Part shown: piece by piece, positions 27,909 through 36,204 of the stretch
Position numbering within the stretch: the first letter of the stretch is position 1
Layout of the letters: each line of letters starts with the position of its first letter
From: Hyphomonas sp.
GTDB lineage: Bacteria > Pseudomonadota > Alphaproteobacteria > Caulobacterales > Hyphomonadaceae
NCBI RefSeq assembly: GCF_017792385.1
Contig: NZ_CP051230.1
Coordinates: 1,612,001-1,676,000, forward strand
Length of the DNA stretch: 64,000 nucleotides
Direction of reading: 5' to 3'
Made by a program: the position numbers and the translations under genes
The notes under the pieces: model-generated
Told to the model about the DNA's origin: nothing
The model's database searches: none
What the model saw: only the letters and a program-made list of their open reading frames with translations

Positions 27909-28087
27909 GGAGGGTATGCCGAGTTCGGGCCGTCATGTCCCGGAGGGTGAATCCGGGTGGGAAACCGCCTATTTGCAGCGAAGAATATGCACAGGCCGGT
28001 CGTTTCCGCTAGAAGACCGGCTGACCCCCTGATGCTCGCCGGAACCTTTTTGTCATGCCTTCGCCCCTGAACTACACTTTCTCTGTC

Positions 28088-28162
28088 GCGCCCATGATGG
28101 ACCGGGTCGAAAGATAAATTATTACAAAGACTTACGGGCCTTCGTGTGCGCTCCGTGTGCAG
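28088..28162. repeat. Left copy of 75-bp direct repeat flanking the alginate locus
   Basis: This copy aligns without gaps to 40751-40825, with 67 of 75 positions identical. The first 14 bases are identical. The last 40 (28123-28162) match 39 of 40, including an unbroken 26-base block at 28137-28162. That block contains CGTGTGC twice, 11 bases apart. The two copies lie 12,663 bp apart in the same orientation and enclose the whole alginate locus. They may be attachment sites of a site-specific recombination event, but no integrase gene is present between them. Confidence 0.85.
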
Positions 28163-28493
28163 CAAGAAATTCAACAGAATCAGAATTACGGGACCCACAC
28201 TCGAATTTTGGAATCGGCCAGAACTGACACTCAACCGAGAGGTTTACGAAAATTCCCCGGTCGCGGTCTGTTCGTTCAAGCCCTGACACAACGCCAGTTG
28301 TGGTTGGCGAGAGGAACGCGTTGTTGCTTCTGGTATTTCGCTCTCTATTGCCGCGAAAGGTCGATCGCGTTGTCAGCCCGGCCTGCAGCGTGGACTAAAA
28401 GGACGCGCCAGTTAAGGCCCAGTCGCCCTCGCAACACCCTCTAGCGCAGGTCATCTGATAATCCCTTGCATATATTGAATTGGAAGGGAGATG

Positions 28494-28503
28494 TGGTATA
28501 CCA
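28494..28503. promoter_or_regulatory. Putative FadR/GntR-type operator before the regulator gene
   Basis: TGGTATACCA is a perfect 10-bp palindrome of the TGGT-N2-ACCA form bound by many FadR-subfamily regulators. It lies 30 bp before the chosen start of the regulator and over an upstream in-frame ATG (28491). This suggests autoregulation and argues against that ATG. A closely similar palindrome lies at 29424-29437. Confidence 0.55.
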
Positions 28504-28532
28504 ATAAGGCAAAAGCAATTACTGGATCCCCT

Positions 28533-29285
28533 ATGCCAAACCGCCGCATGTACCAGAATATCGCTGACCAGATCAGAGGCATGATCTCGTCAGGAGCATA
28601 TCCGCCGGGCAACAGGCTGCCGGGGGAGCGTGAACTGGCAGAAAAATTTGGGGTCAGCCGGGTTATCATCAGGGAGGCGGAAATCGCCCTGGAGGCGCTT
28701 GGATATATCGAGATCAGGGTAGGGTCAGGTGCCTATGTTCTGAAACCGAAGAACTCCCGTGAAGCAAGCCCGCCGGCCGTCAGCGCATTCGAACTGACCC
28801 AGTTTCGCCTTTTGTTTGAGCCTGAATGCGCGGCGCTTGCGGCCACGGCCATTAGTGAGCAGGATCTCAAGCGGCTGGAAGCGACAGTTGAGCGCATGGT
28901 CGAGTGCGCAGACGATCAGCAGGCGGCCGAAGAGGCTGATCGTGACTTCCACCTCTCCATCGCCCGCTCTACCGGCAATAGCGCGATCGAATACTTCGTG
29001 GAGCAGATGTGGCAGATTCGCAGCCAGGTCGATGAAGTCCGCAAAGTATATTCGGGTGTCTGCGAGAAAGACGCGTCGGCTCGTGTGGATGAGCATTCAC
29101 TGATACTGGAGGCAATCCGGAACAGGGACCCGGAAGGTGCCCGTGCTGCCATGAGGCAACATTTTACCAGGCTCCTGGAAGCCCTGCTCGAACAGTCCGA
29201 ACGTCTCGCTATCGAGGAAGCCATGGAGCGCTCCCGCGCCAATCGCGACCGTTTCCTGCGCGGTCTGGAGCAGGTTAACCCCTAG
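28533..29285 (+). CDS. FadR-subfamily GntR transcriptional regulator of the alginate locus
   Basis: A 250-residue regulator with an N-terminal winged helix (NIADQIRGMISSGAYPPGNRLPGERELAEKFGVSRVIIREA) and a C-terminal all-helical FCD ligand-binding domain. The FCD domain shows candidate metal ligands in DRDFHLSIA and DEHSLILEAI and a late His in MRQHF. FadR-type regulators in uronate and alginate loci sense sugar-acid intermediates such as KDG or DEH; the ligand here is unknown. ATG 28533 is preferred because the ATG at 28491 lies under a palindromic operator with its ribosome-binding site too close. It is separated from the TonB receptor by 398 bp that hold a second operator. It probably represses the downstream operon. 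Confidence 0.88.
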   Translation: MPNRRMYQNIADQIRGMISSGAYPPGNRLPGERELAEKFGVSRVIIREAEIALEALGYIEIRVGSGAYVLKPKNSREASPPAVSAFELTQFRLLFEPECAALAATAISEQDLKRLEATVERMVECADDQQAAEEADRDFHLSIARSTGNSAIEYFVEQMWQIRSQVDEVRKVYSGVCEKDASARVDEHSLILEAIRNRDPEGARAAMRQHFTRLLEALLEQSERLAIEEAMERSRANRDRFLRGLEQVNP

Positions 29286-29683
29286 AGCAAGTGTTGCGTC
29301 AGCAGCCGGATCACACGGCGCGTCCGGACGTCTTCCCGCCTTTACCAATCCTGACTGTTTTCAGACAAGCCGTAAGGGCGATCTGAGATTATGCGCAGTA
29401 CGCTCAAACCAATGCTGATCAAAATTGGTTTACCAATATGGTCCTTCGTGTTCACTTCCGACGTCGCGTCTATCGACTAGAGGGGTGGGAAAACACTTAA
29501 ATTACAGTGAGATAACAGAAAATCGATTTAAAGAGGCATCTCATTTTTGTGTGTAGAACGGCTGGTCCGCATATCCAAAGGAAAACCAAAAATGTAAAAT
29601 TGGTATGAGATTTTTGTTGACAATTTGGTGCGAGTGGTCAACAGGAGCGGCATATACAAAGACTTCCGGGGAGGAAAACAGCC
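29286..29683 (+). promoter_or_regulatory. Promoter region of the alginate operon
   Basis: No gene is seen in these 398 bases, which are markedly A/T-rich after 29480. The region holds the operator-like palindrome at 29424-29437, a further half-site AATTGGTAT at 29598-29606 and TTGACA at 29617-29622. An inverted TTGAC/GTCAA pair spans 29617-29641. The sequence at 29655-29670 matches 15 of 16 bases of the long repeat at 28123-28138. GGGGAGG before ATG 29684 is the ribosome-binding site of the receptor gene. Confidence 0.45.
29424..29437. promoter_or_regulatory. Putative FadR/GntR-type operator upstream of the TonB receptor
   Basis: ATTGGT and ACCAAT form 6-bp inverted arms around a TT centre. 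The site shares the TGGT-N2-ACCA core with the palindrome at 28494-28503. It lies 246 bp before the receptor start. Both sites are probably bound by the FadR-type regulator encoded between them. Confidence 0.55.
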
Positions 29684-32602
29684 ATGAAGTTCGATAACGC
29701 CTGTCTCATGCATGGAAATTCGCCTGGTGCGCGCACTTATCAGCGCCTGCTGCTGACGACGGCCCTCGCAGGCATGTTCACGATTCTGCCAGCCATTGCC
29801 CAGGATGCAGCCTCGTCCTCTGCTGAAGAAGAGACGCAACTCGTTCAATCTGGCGCGGATGGCGAGGCGGAGGCCGACGCGGTTCAGGACACGGTCGTCG
29901 TTACCGGCATTCGCCGCACCCTGCAGAACTCGATTGAGGACAAACGTGAAGCGACATCAATTACTGACGTCATAACGTCAGATGAGATCGGAAGCCTGCC
30001 GGCCCTGTCGATCGGTGAAGTGCTGGAAACGATTCCTGGCGCAGGCGCGAACCGCAGCCGGGTCGGCGCGACCGAGTTTGCGCTTCGTGGACTGGGGCCA
30101 TTCTTTGGTGCAACGGCTTTCAACGGACGTGAGGCCTCCAATGGCAGCGGCGACCGTTCGGTGAATTTCTCCCAGTTCCCATCCGAACTGATCAACACGG
30201 TGAGGGTCTACAAGTCCCAGCAGGCCAACCAGATCGAAGGCGGTGTATCGGGCGTTGTCGAGCTTGAAACCCTGCGTCCGCTGGAGGCTGCAAGACGCGC
30301 TGTCCAGGTGGAGCTGAAGGGGAATTACAACTCGATACAGGATGGTATTGAGGGCAGCGATCCCGGCTGGCGCGGTACGGCGAGCTATGTCGATCAGTTC
30401 GAAGGCGCTGGTTTTGGCAGGTTGGGTATTTCCCTGGGTGCACAGGTCAACCGGATCAACAATCCGATTGATACTTATGGAACGAATACCACCCAGTTGG
30501 CCTGTGACGATACGGTCGATGTAACAGTCTGTGAGCAAGTCTCGCGCACCGACGTCGCCAATGGAACCCCGTTCTATCTCAGCACCACGTCGCGTCTGTT
30601 CCGTCAGACCGAAACGGATGATAGCCGCGACGCTGTTTTCGCGGCCGCGCAATGGCAGCCCAATGATCGCCTGGAGTTCAATGTCGACGGGCAATGGTCG
30701 CTCGCCAGCTTTGGCGAAATCAGGCATGATTTCGGTATTACCGAAGCGCATGCCTTTGTAACCGACAGGGATGTAACGGATCGTGGAATTCTACGCTCTT
30801 ATAACGGCATATCCTCCGTTGATTCCTACTCCGCAATGCGGGATCGCGAAGAGACATATTGGGGTGGCGGTCTGAATGTTGCCTGGCAGGCGACAGACAG
30901 GCTCGAACTGGCCGCAGACTTTTCCTACTCCGATACGGAACGCGTCGATGAGCAGTTCCAGACCCGTCTGAGAACCGATGCGCTCGACATTTACGGCAAT
31001 GTGACGCCTGTTGCGAACCAGCGTATTCCATACACCTATGATGCCAGCGGTGGCGAAGTTCCGACTGTGACGTTCGACCCTCGCTTCGACATGAACAATC
31101 ATGATCTGTTCAGCGATGACCTGATCATTGCCCGCGGCGACCTGATCAACAAGAACACGATCACGGCCACGCGGCTGGATGCCGATTATGATCTGGATAT
31201 GGGCTGGCTCAGCGGCCTGAAAGCGGGCGTGCGCGTGTCTGAGCTCAGCTACGAGCAGCTGAATGATGATTTCAGGACAACACAGACCGACCGTGCCGTC
31301 GATCAGGCGGTCAACCTGGCCTGCCGGATCGAGTTCCCGCAGGATAATTTCCTCGCATCATCCGACACCAATACGATCAAGAGCTGGGCGGCGTTCGACC
31401 CGGCATGCCAGATCCGCGAATATCTCGGTGAAAATCCGCTGCGTCTGCGTGACGGCAGTTTCAAGGACACCGGAAACGTCGATGTCACCGAAGACACAAT
31501 TGCGCTCTATGCGATGGGGGAATTCGAGACATCGCTCGCTGACTTGCCATTTACCGGCAACTTCGGTGTGCGCGTCGTCGACACGGAAGTGACCTCCGTC
31601 GGCGTGCGCAGCGCCTTCGCAGTTGTAGACAATGGTGACGGGACAATTCGTCTTGAGGAAACTGGTGGTTTCGAGTCCCAGGCATTCGCGCATGATTACA
31701 CGTATGTGCTTCCAAGCATAAATACTACGCTGGAGCTCAGCGATGATTTCTTCTTGCGGGCGGCGATTTACAGGGCGATGGTCCGCGCTGACCCAAGTGA
31801 TCTTGGGGCTGGCCGGGATATTCTCCTGGAGGCCGGTGACTTTACGGATGCTCAGTCTGCCATTTCCGAAGTGACGGCCAATGGCAGCCCGACGCTCGAT
31901 CCGCTGATGGCGTGGAACTACGATATTTCATTCGAATACTATCCCAACCGGGATTCGCTGTTCGCTCTGGCCTTGTACTACAAGGTGTTTGAAGGAAACA
32001 CGATTCCCGTCGTTAAGAACGAGACGTTCACCGTGGATGGTGTCTCCTTCACCGTCCCCGTGACAGTTTCGCAAAGCACGGATGAAACGAGCGAGATTTA
32101 CGGTCTCGAAGCCACGGCTCAGTACCGGTTCACCGCCATACCTGAATCCTTTGGCGGACTCAGCGGCAAGGTCAGCTACAACTACACGACCACTGACTTT
32201 GAAACCCAGGACATCCGGCTCGGTGCCGCCCTGAACGCCCAGACCGGCGAGGTCGAGCCGGCAATCGTCGAGCCTGTCAGCCTGAATGGCCAGTCCGACC
32301 ACGTCCTGTCTGCCTCTCTGCTTTACGAGTTCGGGCCGTTCGAAGTGCAGGGCATCTACAAGTTTCGTTCCGAGTACTTCCAGAAATTTGTCGGGGGCGG
32401 TCGGCAAAACCGCCTGATACGGGATGCTGAAGTGGTCGACCTGCGAGCAAGCTACATCCTCACGCCGCGCACCCGTATCTCGTTCGAGGCGCTCAACCTG
32501 ACCGATGAGCCACGCCTGGCGGACATGCCCATATCCGGCAATATCCAAGCCTATGAAGGATACGGGAAAAGCTATTTCCTAGGTGTGAAGCACAGGTTCT
32601 AG
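29684..32602 (+). CDS. TonB-dependent receptor, likely for alginate oligosaccharides
   Basis: A 972-residue outer-membrane receptor. A signal peptide ends at ILPAIAQD (about residue 46). A TonB-box-like DTVVVTG lies near residue 70, followed by the plug domain (NSIEDKREATSITDVITSDEIGSLP, then VGATEFALRGL) and a long beta-barrel. It ends in an aromatic residue, FLGVKHRF, as needed for barrel insertion. The family imports large substrates across the outer membrane using TonB energy. The neighbouring lyase and DEH/KDG genes suggest alginate oligomers, but this is inference. It is the first structural gene of the locus. ATG 29684 is preceded by GGGGAGG; ATG 29708 is an alternative. Confidence 0.9.
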   Translation: MKFDNACLMHGNSPGARTYQRLLLTTALAGMFTILPAIAQDAASSSAEEETQLVQSGADGEAEADAVQDTVVVTGIRRTLQNSIEDKREATSITDVITSDEIGSLPALSIGEVLETIPGAGANRSRVGATEFALRGLGPFFGATAFNGREASNGSGDRSVNFSQFPSELINTVRVYKSQQANQIEGGVSGVVELETLRPLEAARRAVQVELKGNYNSIQDGIEGSDPGWRGTASYVDQFEGAGFGRLGISLGAQVNRINNPIDTYGTNTTQLACDDTVDVTVCEQVSRTDVANGTPFYLSTTSRLFRQTETDDSRDAVFAAAQWQPNDRLEFNVDGQWSLASFGEIRHDFGITEAHAFVTDRDVTDRGILRSYNGISSVDSYSAMRDREETYWGGGLNVAWQATDRLELAADFSYSDTERVDEQFQTRLRTDALDIYGNVTPVANQRIPYTYDASGGEVPTVTFDPRFDMNNHDLFSDDLIIARGDLINKNTITATRLDADYDLDMGWLSGLKAGVRVSELSYEQLNDDFRTTQTDRAVDQAVNLACRIEFPQDNFLASSDTNTIKSWAAFDPACQIREYLGENPLRLRDGSFKDTGNVDVTEDTIALYAMGEFETSLADLPFTGNFGVRVVDTEVTSVGVRSAFAVVDNGDGTIRLEETGGFESQAFAHDYTYVLPSINTTLELSDDFFLRAAIYRAMVRADPSDLGAGRDILLEAGDFTDAQSAISEVTANGSPTLDPLMAWNYDISFEYYPNRDSLFALALYYKVFEGNTIPVVKNETFTVDGVSFTVPVTVSQSTDETSEIYGLEATAQYRFTAIPESFGGLSGKVSYNYTTTDFETQDIRLGAALNAQTGEVEPAIVEPVSLNGQSDHVLSASLLYEFGPFEVQGIYKFRSEYFQKFVGGGRQNRLIRDAEVVDLRASYILTPRTRISFEALNLTDEPRLADMPISGNIQAYEGYGKSYFLGVKHRF

Positions 32603-32672
32603 CAAGTGATAAGCAGGGCGCCTGGTGTTTCATCCGGTGTCCTGTCACCGAATGATTGAAAGGGGCAGCCCC

Positions 32673-33605
32673 ATGATGAAATGTTTGGCCTTTGCAGGAC
32701 TTTGCATCTCTATGGCGAGCCTGACGGCGTGCGAGGCCGTACCCCCGCAACAAGCCGCAAGCGAGCCGCAACAACCCCGCTCCGTGTCGCAGTCGGTCGA
32801 GCCGTCTGACATTTTCCAGGATGTCGAGTATCTGCGTACGCCGCAGCGTGCCCTGCATCTCGACATCTATCTTCATCCCAAAGCGCATGAAGAGCCCGTC
32901 CCCTTACTGGTCTATTTTCACGGGGGAGGCTGGGCACGCGGTGCACCGCCTGAGACCTGGACCGGTTTCAGGCGCTATCTGAATGCAGGCTTCTCGGTTG
33001 CGACGGTCGAGTACAGGCTCAGCGGTGAAGCCCGTGCACCTGCGGCAGTGCAGGATGCCCGGTGCGCCCTTCACTGGCTCGGCGGTAACGCGGCAAGGCT
33101 TGGCGTAGACCCGTCCCGGATCGTCCTCTATGGAACCTCTGCCGGTGGGCATATCGCGCTTATGGCCGGTCTCCTGGACGATGAGAACGCAATAGATGCA
33201 CCGGCGTGTGCAAACCCGCCGCGTGCGGCTGCAATTCTTGATTTTTATGGCCCGACGGACCTGACCGTTCTGAAGTCCAGATCAGGTCAGCGCCACCCGA
33301 CGGTTGTGGCGTTCACGGGCGACGGCGAGGAGGGCGAACAGATCGAGAAGCTGGTGTCTCCCATCTTTCACATTACGGCCGACAGCCCACCGATCTTCAT
33401 GGTCCACGGAACGTCTGACCCGGTCGTGCCGATCGACCAGTCGCACAGGCTGGCCACTGAGCTGGAGAAGGCGGGAATACGTCACAAGCTGAGTGTGGTG
33501 TCGGGCGGCGGACATGGAAAATTTGATGACAGTGAGAAGGCGTCGGTCTTCGACGATGCCCTGCATTTTCTTCGCGACCAGGGCATAGTGGAGCCAGCCC
33601 CGTGA
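32673..33605 (+). CDS. Lipoprotein alpha/beta-hydrolase (esterase/deacetylase-like)
   Basis: A 310-residue alpha/beta hydrolase of the esterase/lipase (BD-FAE-like) group. The N-terminus is a lipoprotein signal, MMKCLAFAGLCISMASLTAC, with the lipid-modified Cys at about residue 20. The oxyanion HGGGW motif lies at 83-87. The catalytic residues are Ser156 in GTSAGG, Asp249 in GTSDPVVP and His281 in GGGHGKF. In an alginate locus it may remove O-acetyl groups from bacterial-type alginate before lyase action; that role is inference. ATG 32673 is chosen over an upstream GTG at 32625 because it starts the signal peptide and has AGGGG upstream. Confidence 0.85.
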   Translation: MMKCLAFAGLCISMASLTACEAVPPQQAASEPQQPRSVSQSVEPSDIFQDVEYLRTPQRALHLDIYLHPKAHEEPVPLLVYFHGGGWARGAPPETWTGFRRYLNAGFSVATVEYRLSGEARAPAAVQDARCALHWLGGNAARLGVDPSRIVLYGTSAGGHIALMAGLLDDENAIDAPACANPPRAAAILDFYGPTDLTVLKSRSGQRHPTVVAFTGDGEEGEQIEKLVSPIFHITADSPPIFMVHGTSDPVVPIDQSHRLATELEKAGIRHKLSVVSGGGHGKFDDSEKASVFDDALHFLRDQGIVEPAP

Positions 33606-33636
33606 GCCGTGAAGACCGCAGATCTGAGAGACGCTC

Positions 33637-35811
33637 ATGATGAAACATCTATCTCTGGGAGCGACTTGCGCGAGCCTCATCCTATGTGCGGCGGTTCCTG
33701 CATTATCAGGCTGTACTTCGTCTGCATCACCCGGTGCGCAGGTGCAGACCAGCCTGTCTGATGCCCCCATCTTCGAGCAGTCGGTAAATGACATTGAGCG
33801 TCAGTTGCGGGCCCGCATGAAAGCTGGCGTTCCAGTTCCTGCTCCCGTCGATGCAGGCGGCGGGTACACTCATGAACAGCACAAGCAGAACGGCAAGACC
33901 ATCTACGAAGCCGGTATGCTCTATGAATTGACCGGTGATCCGCAGTATCGGGACTTCGCCGCTTCAATCCTGATGGACTATGCCAGCTTGTATCCCGGGC
34001 TCGGGCTTCATCCGCAACAGAAGGAACAGTCGCCAGGACGGCTTTTCTGGCAAAGCCTGAATGAGGCTGTCTGGCTGGTGTATGCCATCCAGGGCTATGA
34101 CGCGATCAAACCGGATATCGATGCCGCAACGCAGGCTGAAATCGAGATAGGTGTGATCCGCCCGATGGTGCAGTTCCTGTCCGAAGGCCAGCCTGAAACC
34201 TTCAACAAGATACATAATCACGGCACATGGGCCACCGCCGCTGTCGGTATGGCGGGCTATGTCCTGAACGAACAAGACTGGGTGGAACAGGCACTTCTGG
34301 GGCTCGACCAATCGGGAGAAGCCGGATTCCTGCGCCAGCTGGACGAGTTGTTCTCACCGGACGGTTACTACGCCGAAGGCCCATACTATCAGCGCTATGC
34401 CCTGATGCCCTTCGTCCTGTTTGCGCAGGCGATTGAGAAGAATGAGCCCGAACGCGGCATCTTCAAGTATCGCGACGGCGTCTTGCTGAAAGCGGTCTAT
34501 GCAACGGTCCAGCAGAGCTATGCGGGCCGGTTCTTCCCGATCAATGATGCCATCAGGGAAAAGGGGCTCAACACTGTAGAACTGAAATACGCGCTTGCGA
34601 TTGCCTACGACCTGACCAGTGACACCTCACTGCTGGATGTCGCGGCGATGCAGGATGGCGTGGTTCCGACCCCGGAAGGCAGGGTGCTCGCACACGATAT
34701 GGCTGCCGGCATGGCGACGCCGTTCAATTTTAAATCTGTTCTGCTTCGGGATGGCCCGTCAGGAGCCCAGGGGGCTCTGGCTGTCCTGCGCTCAGGAGAC
34801 GAGCGCGATGCAGCGGCCGTGGTTTTCAAACCAACCTCCCAGGGTTTGGGCCACGGCCATTTCGACCGGCTCGGCCTTATCTATTATGATGACGGGCATG
34901 AAGTGGTGGCCGATTATGGTGCCGCGCGCTTCCTGAATGTCGAACCCAAGAATGGAGGTCGCTACCTTCCTGAGAACGAGAGTTGGGCGAAGCAGTCCAT
35001 CGCGCACAATGTTCTCGTTGTTGATCAGCAGAGCCAGTTTGGCGGCGACTGGAAGGTCGCACAGGACCATGCGCCGCGCATGCTCGCCTTCGAAGCAGGT
35101 GGGAACGTTCAGTTCACCGCCGCATGTTTCGATACCGCCTATGATGGCGTGTCGCTTCAGCGGCTTGTGGCGATGGTGCCGCGTCCGAGGGGCGGCCAGT
35201 ATGTGATCGATGTGATGCGGGCACGCAGCGATGCCCATCGCAGCTATGATCTCCCGGTTCATTTCAAGGGACAGCTGATCGAGACAGGTTTCGACCTGGA
35301 CCATGCCACGGAAAAGCTGATCCCGATCGGTACAGGGAATGGATACCAGCATTTGTGGCAGCGGGCCGTCTCCCAGCCACTGGACGCAGTTTCCAACATG
35401 TCATGGCTGATCGAGGACCAGTTCTATACGCTGACCTTCGCCGCGAACGCACCTGTCACAGCCTATCTCACCCAACTTGGTGCGAACGACCCGAACGACA
35501 ATCTCCGGCGTGAGCAGGCCCTCATCCTGCGCGCCAATGCCGCCGATGCCGACTTTGTGTCGGTTTATGAGCGGCATGGGCGCTATGACAATGACGAGGA
35601 GATCACGGTCTTCTCCGGAGGCTCGATCACCGACATCACGCAGCGTGTTGAGGGTGGGACGACCGTTTACACGATTAACGACATGTCCGGCGGCCAGACA
35701 TTCATCATCTGGGCCGACGACCCGGCCCCGCAAGCCAATCACTCAATCATGCTCGATGGCGAGACTGTCGGTTGGACCGGACCTGTCCTGGTCTGGCGTC
35801 CGGAAAACTGA
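33637..35811 (+). CDS. PL17-like oligoalginate lyase, lipoprotein
   Basis: A 724-residue lipoprotein with signal ending LSGC (lipid Cys at about residue 26). An (alpha/alpha)n-barrel alginate-lyase domain follows, carrying NHGTW (Asn194, His195) and EGPYYQRY (247-254), which match the catalytic region of PL17 exolyases. The second half is a heparinase II/III-type beta-sandwich, with GHGHFDRLGLIYY (about 408) and SIAHNVLVVDQ. Enzymes of this type release unsaturated monouronate from the ends of alginate oligomers. The lipid anchor places it in the periplasm or at the outer membrane. PL15 is an alternative family, but the order of motifs fits PL17 better. No endo-acting alginate lyase is seen in the window. 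Confidence 0.87.
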   Translation: MMKHLSLGATCASLILCAAVPALSGCTSSASPGAQVQTSLSDAPIFEQSVNDIERQLRARMKAGVPVPAPVDAGGGYTHEQHKQNGKTIYEAGMLYELTGDPQYRDFAASILMDYASLYPGLGLHPQQKEQSPGRLFWQSLNEAVWLVYAIQGYDAIKPDIDAATQAEIEIGVIRPMVQFLSEGQPETFNKIHNHGTWATAAVGMAGYVLNEQDWVEQALLGLDQSGEAGFLRQLDELFSPDGYYAEGPYYQRYALMPFVLFAQAIEKNEPERGIFKYRDGVLLKAVYATVQQSYAGRFFPINDAIREKGLNTVELKYALAIAYDLTSDTSLLDVAAMQDGVVPTPEGRVLAHDMAAGMATPFNFKSVLLRDGPSGAQGALAVLRSGDERDAAAVVFKPTSQGLGHGHFDRLGLIYYDDGHEVVADYGAARFLNVEPKNGGRYLPENESWAKQSIAHNVLVVDQQSQFGGDWKVAQDHAPRMLAFEAGGNVQFTAACFDTAYDGVSLQRLVAMVPRPRGGQYVIDVMRARSDAHRSYDLPVHFKGQLIETGFDLDHATEKLIPIGTGNGYQHLWQRAVSQPLDAVSNMSWLIEDQFYTLTFAANAPVTAYLTQLGANDPNDNLRREQALILRANAADADFVSVYERHGRYDNDEEITVFSGGSITDITQRVEGGTTVYTINDMSGGQTFIIWADDPAPQANHSIMLDGETVGWTGPVLVWRPEN

Positions 35812-35838
35812 GCCGGAAGGGTCAAGAGGAGAAACGAG

Positions 35839-36204
35839 ATGTCGAACACGCTGGTCCGCTCGGATCTGTTCATGCACAGCCCTCGCCAGGATGCTGAGAA
35901 AGTCGCACCGGGCATTCACCGCAAGCTTCTTGGCTATGACAGTGATCTCATGCTGGTGAAAGTCTGGTTCGACAAGGGCGCTGTCGGCGAAGTTCACGCC
36001 CATCCGCACACACAGACCGCCTATGTCGTCGAAGGCAAGTTCGAAGTCTATGTCGATGGCAGGACAGAGGTGCTGGAAGCCGGTGGCTGCTTCTTCGTAC
36101 CGTCCGGTGCCGAGCATGGAGCTGTTTGTCTGGAAGAGGGCATCCTGCTCGACATCTTCACCCCCGCCCGGATGGATTTTCTCGGCCAGGATGAGGGCTG
36201 GTAG
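35839..36204 (+). CDS. kdgF: KdgF-like cupin, converts unsaturated uronate to the linear keto form
   Basis: A 121-residue single-domain cupin with metal ligands in HAHPHTQ (His53, His55, Gln59) and PSGAEHG (His93). KdgF enzymes speed the ring opening of unsaturated galacturonate or mannuronate/guluronate to 5-keto-4-deoxyuronate (DEH). Placement between the oligoalginate lyase and the transporter and dehydrogenase genes fits this step. GGAGAAACGAG before ATG 35839 serves as ribosome-binding site. It abuts the MFS gene with no spacing. Confidence 0.88.
   Translation: MSNTLVRSDLFMHSPRQDAEKVAPGIHRKLLGYDSDLMLVKVWFDKGAVGEVHAHPHTQTAYVVEGKFEVYVDGRTEVLEAGGCFFVPSGAEHGAVCLEEGILLDIFTPARMDFLGQDEGW

Larger units (their letters stand above)
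27909..28532. other. Gene-free stretch at the left edge of the alginate locus
   Basis: No gene is supported here; the open frame at 28157-28444 has atypical composition and resembles no known family. The region contains a 7-bp inverted repeat GCCGGTC/GACCGGC at about 27994-28022 and the left copy of the long direct repeat (28088-28162). It also holds the regulator's putative operator at 28494-28503. The bases between the repeat and the regulator are less GC-rich than the flanking operons, which fits an island edge. Confidence 0.5.

Noticed and set aside
28088..28162. tRNA or tmRNA 3' end serving as attachment site
   Set aside because: The repeat was read for a T-arm and acceptor stem, but no tRNA-like fold or CCA-type end was found.
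28157..28444. Small open frame between the repeat and the FadR-type regulator
   Set aside because: Odd composition, no ribosome-binding site and no family resemblance; not an integrase remnant as first suspected.
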